DNA of 64,000 nt from Actinomycetota bacterium (GTDB lineage Bacteria; Actinomycetota; Acidimicrobiia; IMCC26256; PALSA-610). Positions 24,364-32,466 of the stretch are shown piece after piece. The DNA lies in the NCBI GenBank assembly GCA_005779395.1, contig SXJP01000021.1:1-64000 (forward strand), written 5' to 3'. The position numbers and the translations under genes were made by a program. Within the stretch, counting starts at the first letter, position 1. Every line of letters starts with the position of its first letter. The notes beneath the pieces are model-generated. The model made no database searches. It saw nothing but the letters and a program-made list of their open reading frames with translations, and was not told where the DNA came from.

Positions 24364-25647
24364 CTAATCCTGCTTGATTAGCGACCGAAATAAAGAGTCG
24401 AAGGCGCCAGCGCTCGTAGATCTTCCGAATCGTTCCCGAGCTGCGACTCGGCCCCTAGTTGCTAAGCGTTCGCGCAGCTCTGGCTCCGTGCAAAGTTTCT
24501 TCACCATCGCTGCGATCTGCTCCGGTGCTCGCTCATCTACGAACAAACCGGTTTCCCCATCGTCGATCGTGTCGACGATTCCGCCAGAACGCGCTGCGAT
24601 AGTCGGAACTCCGCTCGCTAGAGCTTCAATTACCGTCAGCCCCTGCGCTTCGATCCAGCCGTCGACGCCACGCCGTGACGGTGCAATGAAAACGTCACAG
24701 GCGCCCATGTGTGCTTGGACCTCGCCAGCCGGCACCCAGCCGAGGAAACTCACGCGATCAGCGATACCCAAGTCACGCGAAAGTTGCTCGGCGGCAGCGC
24801 GGTGTTGACCCTCGCCCACAACAATTCCCGTCACGTCCGGAAAATCTGCGACAACAGCAGCAATCGCTCGAAGGAAGTCCTCGTAACCCTTCTCGTCGAC
24901 GATTCGACCAACAAAACCCAACAGTGGTCCCGTAGGTCGTCGGTAGTTAGTTCGGAGTTTGGCCACGAGACTCGGATCCGGATCGTTGTCGATCTCTGCA
25001 CCCGTGGGAATTAGTTCGAGGCGGCGAATCCTCGGCGCTAGGTCTAGAGCCGACTGTCGCGTCACGGAGCTATTTGCAGTCACACCTGTTGCACGATGCA
25101 ACGCGAATCGTTTAGCTGCGCCGAGCGCGCCGCCCTGCAACCCAAAAATATCGCCACCATGAATCGTAACCACGTGCGGAGTTCTAGTGGGCAGCAACGA
25201 TCCAACGAAACCCTGCGGCAGAATCCAGTGGGACTGAATGACGTCGTATTGGCGTCGCAGCGCCCTCGTCGTGGCAGCAGTCCACTCTGCAGCAATCAAC
25301 GCAGGAAGTTTGAGTAGGTTCAGTTTGTTCTCGCGGAGATTGACTAGAGCACCACCGCCGTAACACACAGTTTCGGCCCGCTCTGGAACCAAATATCGGA
25401 AGCGTTCGACAGGAACTGACTCCAGGAGTTCCCTAGTCGAAGCCCCTGGCGCATGAGGCGCTAGTACGTCTACGTCCCAACCGAGGCCAAGCAAGTCTTG
25501 TGCCATGTGGAGCACGAACGGTGTGGTGCTATCGCCCTGCCATCTCGGAAAATTAGAAGTGAGCATGAGCAAACGCGGTCGTTGGATCCCGATTTCTTGC
25601 TCGCCCACGAGCCTGTCTCGCACTACGCCGAGAGTAGCCTGCATCAA
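24364..25647 (-). CDS. Glycosyltransferase family 4 (GT-B fold)
   Basis: This is a 427-aa retaining glycosyltransferase using a nucleotide sugar on a membrane-associated acceptor. The N-terminal acceptor domain begins MLTSNFPRWQGDSTTPFV, the typical GT4 start with glycine-loop variants, then IHGGDIFG. The C-terminal domain has LLGFVGRIVDEKGYEDFLRAI and VVGEGQHR. The donor-binding signature is APSRRGVDGWIEAQGLTVIEALASGVPTIAA-like, with the E-x7-E pair (E in EAQGLTVIEA). About 26 residues precede the first beta-strand; a start nearer that strand is possible. It is divergent from the membrane protein at 25673, with only 25 bases between, so promoters must overlap. Confidence 0.88.
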   Translation of the reverse strand: MMQATLGVVRDRLVGEQEIGIQRPRLLMLTSNFPRWQGDSTTPFVLHMAQDLLGLGWDVDVLAPHAPGASTRELLESVPVERFRYLVPERAETVCYGGGALVNLRENKLNLLKLPALIAAEWTAATTRALRRQYDVIQSHWILPQGFVGSLLPTRTPHVVTIHGGDIFGLQGGALGAAKRFALHRATGVTANSSVTRQSALDLAPRIRRLELIPTGAEIDNDPDPSLVAKLRTNYRRPTGPLLGFVGRIVDEKGYEDFLRAIAAVVADFPDVTGIVVGEGQHRAAAEQLSRDLGIADRVSFLGWVPAGEVQAHMGACDVFIAPSRRGVDGWIEAQGLTVIEALASGVPTIAARSGGIVDTIDDGETGLFVDERAPEQIAAMVKKLCTEPELRERLATRGRVAARERFGRSTSAGAFDSLFRSLIKQD

Positions 25648-25672
25648 AGTGCAAGCAGTTGCGAGGGATGGC

Positions 25673-27424
25673 GTGTCGAACCATCAACCAAACCGCCTAG
25701 CCCGGCAGTTCACCTGCGCAATGATCGGTCTTGCCATCGCATCGGCGGCCTGCGGCCCAAAGATTTTGAGAGTTCCGCTGTCCACACGCGGCATTCCAGA
25801 AGTGCTTCTCACTCTTGCGGGACTGACAGCAGTCTGCATCTCCATCTTGGGCTTGCTTAAGAGCACGCAAGGCGGGTTCCGACAGAGATGGGACGAAATC
25901 GAATCGCAGATAAATGGGCGCCACGCATTCGGCATCGGCCTTGCAATCGGAATACCGGCATTCCGATTCCTGACCCGGTACATCGTTGAGATCGACTCAG
26001 CAAGAATCATCGCGGCAGTCGTGCACGCCCGAAATTACGGTCTCGACGGAGTACGCACCTCGCAGGAAGCGATCATGCCTCACCTGTTTTACAGACCGGC
26101 CCTCGCCCTGTTTGGACTGCCTGGCGCCTCGGTTTTCGGCATGACCGCAGTCGTCCTGCTAGTCGGTGTAACCGCGCTGCTCGCCTGGCGTTGGACGCAC
26201 TCACTCATCGCCGTCATCGCCTCGGCGATGGTCCTGTTCTCGATGAGTTTCACTCTTACGCAGGCATCGAAGCTTCCGCTGTATGCGCCGATGCTTTTCT
26301 GCGGTTATCTCGGCGCAGAGGCCGTCTACGCAGCTTGTCGGTCCGAAGGTCGGCGATGGGTCTTGCTTTGCGCTAGTGCCGCGATTGCTCTCGTCGCTGC
26401 CCCAGAGTTCCAGACCGTTGGGCAGTTATTCCTCGCCGCACCACTAGTCGCGGCAATCGCTTCACCGTTTCGCCGACGCCTCAAGACTTGCCTACTCACG
26501 TACGGATTCATTGCGGTCGCGACGATTCCGAGGATTGTTTCCAACTACAGCATCGATGGCCTTCGCTACATACGTAGCGGACGAGTCGAGTGGATGGTCC
26601 AGCGCGGCTACCTCGCCCAAATCAACGATTCCGAACGCGACATTCCGTCCCACTTCGGCTACTTGCTCGAAGCCCCGAGGCTCGCAGCGCTGGCGATCGG
26701 GTTAACGGGCCTTCTACTAATAGCCGTCGCACTTGGCGCCCTGCTTGGTCTGAGGCGTCGCGTGCAGGTCGCTGTGCTTGTCGCAATCACAATAAATATT
26801 GGAGCGCTCGCAGTTCAGCGCCCAGGGAACTTCCCGCGTTACCTATCGCCGCTACTCGTCGGAATCGCGATATTGGTCGGCAGCAGTATCGCCAGAGTGT
26901 TGGCGCAGTCAGCCAACACCAGGTGGCGCAGACCGCGCAGAATCGCGATGACTTCGCTCTTGCTGGTCTTGGCGAGCACGGGTCTTGTTGAATACCGGGA
27001 GTCACTAGCAGTCGTACATCTCGAACAGCGTGCAGCACGAGCGAGCAGCGCACTTACGATCGCGAACCTCATAGGCGATGCCACGGTCCTTGGAGTCAGG
27101 GCACCGATCCTGAGTGGTTACAGCGTGGATCTAGATCCGCTCGGAGCACCGTGGCTAACCGAGTCGGAGTTCCGTACGTACCTCGAGTGGGAATCCGACG
27201 AGAAAGTGCTTGCGTTGTTAAAGGCCCACAACGTCGAGTACGTAGCTGTCACAGAAGGGAGCGACCGCGAAATCGAATACCACGCATTGTGGCTTGAACC
27301 GAAGTATGGCACTCGTCCACGCCACCTCGAGATGCTGATCCGCACTCGCAATTTCTGCCCGGTATGGCGGCTCGACCACCGAGCGCTTTATCGCGCTGGC
27401 GCGTGTTCCAAAGAGTTCAGTTAA
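25673..27424 (+). CDS. Large polytopic membrane protein, probable GT-C-type sugar transferase
   Basis: This 583-aa protein has roughly 11-13 transmembrane helices. I chose GTG 25673 (GAGGG six bases before) because the open frame further upstream (to 25505) overlaps the divergent glycosyltransferase gene. After the third helix come RYIVEIDSARIIAA and ARNYGLDGVRTSQE, an extracytoplasmic loop with acidic residues as in GT-C enzymes, then FYRPALALFGLPGASVFG. The C-terminal 120 residues are extracytoplasmic (DATVLGVRAPILSGYSVD, TYLEWESDEKVLALLKAHN). Families such as mannosyl- or arabinofuranosyltransferases share this layout. The donor would be a decaprenyl-phosphate sugar. It overlaps the convergent gene at 27417 by 8 bases. 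Confidence 0.6.
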   Translation: MSNHQPNRLARQFTCAMIGLAIASAACGPKILRVPLSTRGIPEVLLTLAGLTAVCISILGLLKSTQGGFRQRWDEIESQINGRHAFGIGLAIGIPAFRFLTRYIVEIDSARIIAAVVHARNYGLDGVRTSQEAIMPHLFYRPALALFGLPGASVFGMTAVVLLVGVTALLAWRWTHSLIAVIASAMVLFSMSFTLTQASKLPLYAPMLFCGYLGAEAVYAACRSEGRRWVLLCASAAIALVAAPEFQTVGQLFLAAPLVAAIASPFRRRLKTCLLTYGFIAVATIPRIVSNYSIDGLRYIRSGRVEWMVQRGYLAQINDSERDIPSHFGYLLEAPRLAALAIGLTGLLLIAVALGALLGLRRRVQVAVLVAITINIGALAVQRPGNFPRYLSPLLVGIAILVGSSIARVLAQSANTRWRRPRRIAMTSLLLVLASTGLVEYRESLAVVHLEQRAARASSALTIANLIGDATVLGVRAPILSGYSVDLDPLGAPWLTESEFRTYLEWESDEKVLALLKAHNVEYVAVTEGSDREIEYHALWLEPKYGTRPRHLEMLIRTRNFCPVWRLDHRALYRAGACSKEFS

Positions 27425-28346
27425 TAGCCGACCGGTCCTCTGCGTCGCGTTTGCGCACCGTTAGCGCTCCTGCGACTAAACCCACTACCAACAATCCCAT
27501 TATCCGGTCAGCGGCAGCAGCAATGAATCCGACAGAAGCTGCAAGTCCGACGACCGAAGCAAGCGCAGCGCTCAAGGCCTCTCTGATCCCGAGTCCTGCA
27601 GGCAAGATGCCAGTTGCTGCAGCCACGGCACCGGCAAGGCTTAGTGCAAGAGTCTGCGCCTCGGTTATATCTGCGCCAAGGCCGAGCCCGACCACGATCC
27701 CTAACAACCTCAACGCGCCGACGATGGTCGTCGCCGACTCGACTAGCAGGATCATGCCAAAGACGCCAGCTCTAGAACCAGCCTCGCAAAGGCGACTCAC
27801 CCATGTATAGCTAACCCAAACAAGGACAAGTCCCGCCAGCGTTGCCACAAGTCCGACCAGCTTTGCGTCCGACACAAACGCAGCGGGACCGGCGAGCAGC
27901 GCGCTGACGCCAAGCCAAGCAACTCCGACGAGTGCCGTACTCGAAGTCGCCTTCTTGTACCCAGCGCCTGATGCGGCTATCGATTGGGTACGCACCAGAG
28001 CCGACCCGGGTAGCGGTAGCAAGTTTGCTGCTGTTCCTAAAACGCTGATTCGTGCTGCTGTTAGAAACGAGACCGAACTCCCTACCAAACGATTTTGCAG
28101 CATGTATTCGGCCGCATTGCACGAGATCGTCGCCGCCGGACCGACTAACACCAGTGCTAGTAGAAGGGGCCAATTGGGAATCAGGTCTACGTCATCTGGA
28201 AAGCTGATCGCAGCGAGGACGCCAAGTCCGATGAACGCGATAGCTGCGAACGCCAGGGCGAGGCGCTGCGCCTTTTCTGACTGCGGCTTTCGAAATCGAG
28301 CGAGCCTTTCGAGAAGGGTTTGTAGCCCTGCGTTTATCTCAGCCAC
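27417..28346 (-). CDS. Lysylphosphatidylglycerol synthase-like transmembrane (UPF0104) protein
   Basis: This 309-aa membrane protein has about eight helices and matches the flippase/synthase TM region of the AglD/MprF-like group in pattern: AARISVLGTAANLLPLPGSAL after helix three, then ATGILPAGLGIREALSAAL near the C terminus, the paired motifs of that family. Members near glycan genes are thought to help move or flip lipid-linked precursors, although function is known for few. The N-terminal 25 residues are basic and cytosolic. The start ATG overlaps the sulfotransferase stop (28339-28346), so the genes 30114 to 27417 form one minus-strand operon with the GT2 enzyme. Confidence 0.75.
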   Translation of the reverse strand: MAEINAGLQTLLERLARFRKPQSEKAQRLALAFAAIAFIGLGVLAAISFPDDVDLIPNWPLLLALVLVGPAATISCNAAEYMLQNRLVGSSVSFLTAARISVLGTAANLLPLPGSALVRTQSIAASGAGYKKATSSTALVGVAWLGVSALLAGPAAFVSDAKLVGLVATLAGLVLVWVSYTWVSRLCEAGSRAGVFGMILLVESATTIVGALRLLGIVVGLGLGADITEAQTLALSLAGAVAAATGILPAGLGIREALSAALASVVGLAASVGFIAAAADRIMGLLVVGLVAGALTVRKRDAEDRSAIN

Positions 28347-29184
28347 TTGGCTTCCTCAGCGCACTCAACTTCGCTTCGACTTCGGGACGATCGCGGAGGA
28401 CCCGTGCCGCGATGTCATAGCCGTAATGGCGAGCCTCTCGCCCACACGCATCGATAACCATCGCCAACTGATCGCTCGACCACTCCTGCCAACGCGGAAA
28501 GTTTCCTGGCTTGTTCTCGTTCACGCGTGTACCTCGGATGCGTTCGGAGTCTTCTTTGGACACCTCGAGATTCACTAGTTCGAGTAACTGACCGATGGTC
28601 GTGTGGCCCTTTTCGGCGTCGAACAGGCTCTCATAGGCCAGCACGGTGAATCGGTCGTTGCCTTCGCCCTGTTCCCGCATGACCTGATTCATTTTCGTCC
28701 ACGCCCAACAAAGTCGCCCGAACTGGCCTGTAGCGACCCATCGGACGCGGCCCGCGACGTCGTAGATGGGGTCAAAATGTGGTCGTGCCAACCGGCGAAA
28801 AGGAGCGACGTTCTTGACGCGCCCTCCGAACCGGTACTGACCCCAGTTCATTGCGCTACGAAGATATGTGAGCGGATCGCGGACCACTTGTACGACATGA
28901 GCGTCTGGAAATGTCTCAAGTATTGGACGAGCTAGCCCATAGACGAGCGTGCTCGCCTCAACATACGGCCGCCCACTCGCATTCAGCGTTGCGCCACGCC
29001 AACGGACCAACAACTTGCTCGCATTCTCGTCGCTCAAATGACCCGACGCGTACGCATGCGAAACGTGACGGATTAGCAGCGGGCCTGGCTCGTGGCGCGC
29101 ATTTGCCCCCGCTTCCGCAAATAGATGTTCAAGCCATGTAGTTCCGGTACGGCCAGTAGAGACCAAGAACAAAGCGTTTGCCAT
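28339..29184 (-). CDS. Sulfotransferase-family protein
   Basis: This 281-aa protein starts LFLVSTGRTGTTWLEHLFAEA, the 5'-phosphosulfate loop that binds PAPS in the P-loop sulfotransferase fold. A second region HVVQVVRDPLTYLRSAMNW matches the 3'-phosphate-binding Arg/Ser motif. Later segments (CWAWTKMNQVM, RFTVLAYESLFDAE) are in the family order. It should add sulfate from PAPS to a sugar hydroxyl, probably on a cell-surface glycan or glycolipid given the neighbours. PAPS-synthesis genes are not in the window. It sits 6 bases after the stop of the GT2 gene and overlaps the next gene by 8 bases. Some members of the fold act on other acceptors, so the substrate is open. Confidence 0.82.
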   Translation of the reverse strand: MANALFLVSTGRTGTTWLEHLFAEAGANARHEPGPLLIRHVSHAYASGHLSDENASKLLVRWRGATLNASGRPYVEASTLVYGLARPILETFPDAHVVQVVRDPLTYLRSAMNWGQYRFGGRVKNVAPFRRLARPHFDPIYDVAGRVRWVATGQFGRLCWAWTKMNQVMREQGEGNDRFTVLAYESLFDAEKGHTTIGQLLELVNLEVSKEDSERIRGTRVNENKPGNFPRWQEWSSDQLAMVIDACGREARHYGYDIAARVLRDRPEVEAKLSALRKPSG

Positions 29185-29190
29185 CGAAGC

Positions 29191-30114
29191 TCAGCGGGTC
29201 GCTGGCTCCTGATCGTGCCCCTGACGTCCCATGCGCGACATGACGTCAGCAAGTAGCCCGATCGACAAAACTTGGAACCCAGTGAAGAGCAGCAGAGCAG
29301 TATTCACCGGAACGCGAAACTGGTTCTTGTCGAGCAAGTCGTAAACAAGCTTGCCGAAACCAACGGTCAACAGCACAAAAGACAATGGGCCGAAAACGCG
29401 CATCGGGTTGAACGTGAAAATCATGCGCACAACTTGTTGGGCATAACGCAGCGTGTCGCGATACCAATGGAACTTGGATTCCCCTGCGCGTTCCTTGTAC
29501 TCGATCGGGATGTACTTGACAGAGAATCCATTCGAAAGAAAACACATCGTGATGGTTGTCACGCAAGAAAATCCGGGTGGCAACATGTGCAAATACTGGT
29601 TCGCTACCTGGCGACGAAAAGCACGAAAGCCAGAATTGAGGTCTGGGATCTTCACACCGGTTAGGTACTGGGCGAGACGGCGGATGAACCACTTAGCCGG
29701 TACTCGAGCGACCTTGTGAGTGCCCTCCTCTGTGGTCCGAGCGCCAACGACCTGATCGTGACCCTCGAGTTCTTTGACTAAAGCAGGAATGTCATCGTTC
29801 GGATATGTCATGTCGACATCGGTCCAGACAACGACACGACCAACCGAGGCGCGAGTACCAGCACGACGCGCCGAACCTGAACCACGGTTGTGCACAAATG
29901 AAATGAGACGAATACCTTCGAGCGTGCGCAGTTCGTCGAGCGACCCGTCGGTGGAACCATCGTCGATGACGACCATCTCGTAGCTGAACGGCGAACTATC
30001 CATGGCGAGACTGATGCGATCTAGCTCTTGGCGGAGATGACCCTTCTCGTTGTAGATAGGAAGCACTATCGAGACATCGACCTCGCGATCGCCGGTACTG
30101 ACGCATTCACCCAT
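29191..30114 (-). CDS. GT2 glycosyltransferase, polyprenyl-phosphate mannose/glucose synthase-like
   Basis: This is a 307-aa enzyme from ATG 30114 (AGGA nine bases before; the frame is open to 30165 without a better start). The GT-A domain shows VSIVLPIYNEKGHLRQEL, VIDDGSTDGSLDEL, GSGSARRAGTRASVGRVVVWTDVDMTYP (DXD-type Asp pair at DVDMT) and LNSGFRAFRR. Two C-terminal transmembrane helices follow (FGPLSFVLLTVGFGKLVYDL and LLLFTGFQVLSIGLLADV). This layout fits DPM1/GtrB-like enzymes that make polyprenyl-phosphate sugars used by GT-C transferases such as those at 15781, 25673 and 38598. It heads the operon with the sulfotransferase and UPF0104 genes and is divergent from the flippase gene. Confidence 0.88.
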   Translation of the reverse strand: MGECVSTGDREVDVSIVLPIYNEKGHLRQELDRISLAMDSSPFSYEMVVIDDGSTDGSLDELRTLEGIRLISFVHNRGSGSARRAGTRASVGRVVVWTDVDMTYPNDDIPALVKELEGHDQVVGARTTEEGTHKVARVPAKWFIRRLAQYLTGVKIPDLNSGFRAFRRQVANQYLHMLPPGFSCVTTITMCFLSNGFSVKYIPIEYKERAGESKFHWYRDTLRYAQQVVRMIFTFNPMRVFGPLSFVLLTVGFGKLVYDLLDKNQFRVPVNTALLLFTGFQVLSIGLLADVMSRMGRQGHDQEPATR

Positions 30115-30239
30115 GCGAGCGATCCTACGTTCTGCCATACGGGCACATTGGCTTCGCGCGTTCATAACATTGCGATGCCACTCTTAGTCGATACGCTAGG
30201 GAGTTCTGCCCACCACACCGATCCGCTAGTGAGCAACGC

Positions 30240-31598
30240 TTGACTAAATCGCCCGAAAGTGACGCCCCGACGTCGACGACCGATGTCGCCGACGCGTCTA
30301 AATCTCCTGTGCCAGAAGGCACCTTTGCCATCGGCGCTGGCCTCATAGTCGCAGCCATTACTGCATATGGGTTTCAGATCCTCGCCGACCGCAATCTCAG
30401 TGAAGCCGGCTACAAGTCTCTCAACAACCTTTGGTTCCTCGTGTTCATTGTGGCGCCAGGTTTCTTTCAGCCGCTCGAACAAGAAATCGCCCGGGCCATC
30501 GCACACAGACGCGCTGTTGGTGTAGGCGGAGCGCCTGTCGTAAGAAAAGCTGCCAGACTTGGTGCCGTCCTTGGGCTAGCGGTGTCGATCATCGCAATAA
30601 TCGCGGGTCCGCTCTGGCTAGTAGACGACTACTTCGACGGCGAAGTAGCGCTACTCGGCTGTCTCTTAATCGCAGTCGCCACCTACTACGTAGCGCACAT
30701 GACTCGCGGAACCTTGTCCGGGAACAAGCGTTTCGGCGCATACGGACTAATGCACGGCTCAGAAGGCACGCTTCGCATTCTGTTCGTAATTGCTGTAGTT
30801 GCGGTCGGCCTCGACACACCAGGATGGTTTGCGCTCGCGCTCGTCGCGCCACCAGCATTTGCCGTTCTGATTTCCTTACGGGGCCAGAAGGACCTGTTGC
30901 TGCCTGGCCCAGATGCTCCGTACAGCGAACTGTCGAGCGCGCTCACCTTGTTGCTCGTGAGTACCGCGCTAGCACAAGTGATGTCATATGCACCTGCGCT
31001 CGCCGTGACCAACATGCTCAGCGACACGAGCAACGATCACCGTGTCGCTGCGGGATTCGTGACAGGAATGTTCATCGCACGCATCCCGATCCTCTTGTTT
31101 CAAGCTGTTCAGGCAGCGTTGTTACCGAAGCTCTCCACGTACGCAGCAGCCGGAAAGCACGACGACTTCCGGTTGGGCCTAAAGAAGTTGCTTTTCGTAG
31201 TCATTGGGGTGGCGGTTCTGGGAGTCATCGGTGGAGCCACCGTCGGCCCCACTGCTGGACGCATGTTGTTCAGCAAGTGGACTCTCGGCAATCGCGACCT
31301 AGCGATGTTGGCTGGCGGTGCAGGCGGCTTCATCCTTGCGCTCACGCTCGCCCAAGGCCTGATCGCATTGCGCGGTTACAAACATGTTGCGATTTCATGG
31401 GTAGTCGGAATCCTTGTATTTCTTGCACTAATGCCAATCGGCGACGACGTGGTGCTGCGCGCCGAGGTCGCCTTCGTCGTGAGCTGTTGGGTGACTGCAT
31501 CGCTCGTGGGAACCCTTTTGTTGATGCGTATGCGTGTGGCTAGTGCGACGATTGGCGAACTTGTCGAAATAATTGCGCACGAACATTTGGAGATCTGA
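30240..31598 (+). CDS. Lipid-linked oligosaccharide flippase-like (MOP superfamily) protein
   Basis: This 452-aa membrane protein has about 12-14 helices. Residues 1-25 are a Ser/Thr/Asp-rich cytosolic leader. The first helix pair (GTFAIGAGLIVAAITAYGFQILADRNLSEAGY) and PGFFQPLEQEIARAIAHRRA follow the Wzx/MurJ/MATE-like pattern. It probably flips an undecaprenyl- or decaprenyl-linked oligosaccharide across the membrane. The start TTG 30240 is uncertain. The stop is 8 bases before ubiA, linking it to the UbiA-DprE1-DprE2 genes. With Wzm/Wzt downstream, the region carries two different export routes. Confidence 0.78.
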   Translation: MTKSPESDAPTSTTDVADASKSPVPEGTFAIGAGLIVAAITAYGFQILADRNLSEAGYKSLNNLWFLVFIVAPGFFQPLEQEIARAIAHRRAVGVGGAPVVRKAARLGAVLGLAVSIIAIIAGPLWLVDDYFDGEVALLGCLLIAVATYYVAHMTRGTLSGNKRFGAYGLMHGSEGTLRILFVIAVVAVGLDTPGWFALALVAPPAFAVLISLRGQKDLLLPGPDAPYSELSSALTLLLVSTALAQVMSYAPALAVTNMLSDTSNDHRVAAGFVTGMFIARIPILLFQAVQAALLPKLSTYAAAGKHDDFRLGLKKLLFVVIGVAVLGVIGGATVGPTAGRMLFSKWTLGNRDLAMLAGGAGGFILALTLAQGLIALRGYKHVAISWVVGILVFLALMPIGDDVVLRAEVAFVVSCWVTASLVGTLLLMRMRVASATIGELVEIIAHEHLEI

Positions 31599-31605
31599 GC
31601 CCCGC

Positions 31606-32466
31606 ATGAATTTCCTGGCATTGTGCCGTCCGAAACAATGGCTCAAAAACGTGCTCGTGTTCGCAGCGCCGGGCGCCGCAGGGGTGCTCTCACATGGTGA
31701 CGACCTAGCGAAGACTCTTGTCGCATTCGCGTGTTTCTGCCTAGCTGCTAGCGGCACCTATTGCATCAATGATGCATTGGACGCAGACGAGGACCGGCTT
31801 CACCCGACGAAAAAACTCCGGCCCATAGCTGCGGGGTCCATCTCGGCGCGGGCCGCAACGGCCTTCGGTTCCGTGTTGCTTGCAACAGCACTTGGACTCA
31901 GCCTGCTCGCCACTTGGCACCTAACAATTGTGATCGGTAGCTACGTCGCTCTAACGCTCTGCTACAGCGCATGGCTCAAGCACGAACCGGTAATTGACCT
32001 CGCTGTGGTAGCTGCCGGTTTCTTACTTCGTGCAATCGCCGGTGGTGTCGCTGTCGATGTGAAGATCTCGACATGGTTCTTGATCGTTGCCGGTTCGGGT
32101 TCGCTGTTCATGGTCACGGGTAAACGCCATGCAGAGCGACTCGAACTCGGCGACGACGCCCACGCACACCGAAGGGCTCTAGCTCGATACACGACGGCTT
32201 ATCTCGCGTATGTACGAAGCGTCGCTACAAGTATCGCGATTGTTGCGTATGTGCTCTGGGCGTTCGACGTATCCAAGGATGTTGGCAATGAAATCTCATT
32301 TCAGCTCTCAATCGTTCCATTCGTGTTAGCGCTTTTGCGTTACGCGTTGTTGCTCGAAGAGGGCAAAGGGTCAGCACCAGAGGAGATCGTCCTTTCGGAT
32401 CGGGTTCTACAAGTTTTTGGTCTCATTTGGCTAGTCGCGTTTGGGTTCGGTGTATTAGGTGGATAA
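31606..32466 (+). CDS. ubiA: Decaprenyl-phosphate phosphoribosyltransferase (UbiA family)
   Basis: This 286-aa membrane enzyme couples decaprenyl phosphate to phosphoribosyl pyrophosphate, the committed step to decaprenyl-phosphoryl-arabinose. It begins CRPKQWLKNVLVFAAP. The cytosolic loop after helix two reads CINDALDADEDRLHPTKKLRPI, the NDxxDxxxD magnesium/pyrophosphate motif plus HPTK-x-RPIAAG as in mycobacterial Rv3806c. About nine helices follow. The second loop MVTGKRHAERLELGDDAHAHR carries the second Asp-rich site. The start ATG 31606 is 8 bases after the flippase stop, and dprE1 begins inside its last codons. The identification is strengthened by the dprE1 and dprE2 neighbours. Confidence 0.92.
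   Translation: MNFLALCRPKQWLKNVLVFAAPGAAGVLSHGDDLAKTLVAFACFCLAASGTYCINDALDADEDRLHPTKKLRPIAAGSISARAATAFGSVLLATALGLSLLATWHLTIVIGSYVALTLCYSAWLKHEPVIDLAVVAAGFLLRAIAGGVAVDVKISTWFLIVAGSGSLFMVTGKRHAERLELGDDAHAHRRALARYTTAYLAYVRSVATSIAIVAYVLWAFDVSKDVGNEISFQLSIVPFVLALLRYALLLEEGKGSAPEEIVLSDRVLQVFGLIWLVAFGFGVLGG

Noticed and set aside
25505..25672. 5' extension of the 25673 membrane protein
   Set aside because: It would overlap the divergent glycosyltransferase by about 140 bases and lacks membrane or signal character.
30431..31543. Long 370-codon open frame overlapping the flippase gene
   Set aside because: It is Arg/Cys/His/Ser-rich, has no hydrophobic or domain pattern, and lies +2 relative to a well-formed membrane-protein gene: a codon-bias shadow.
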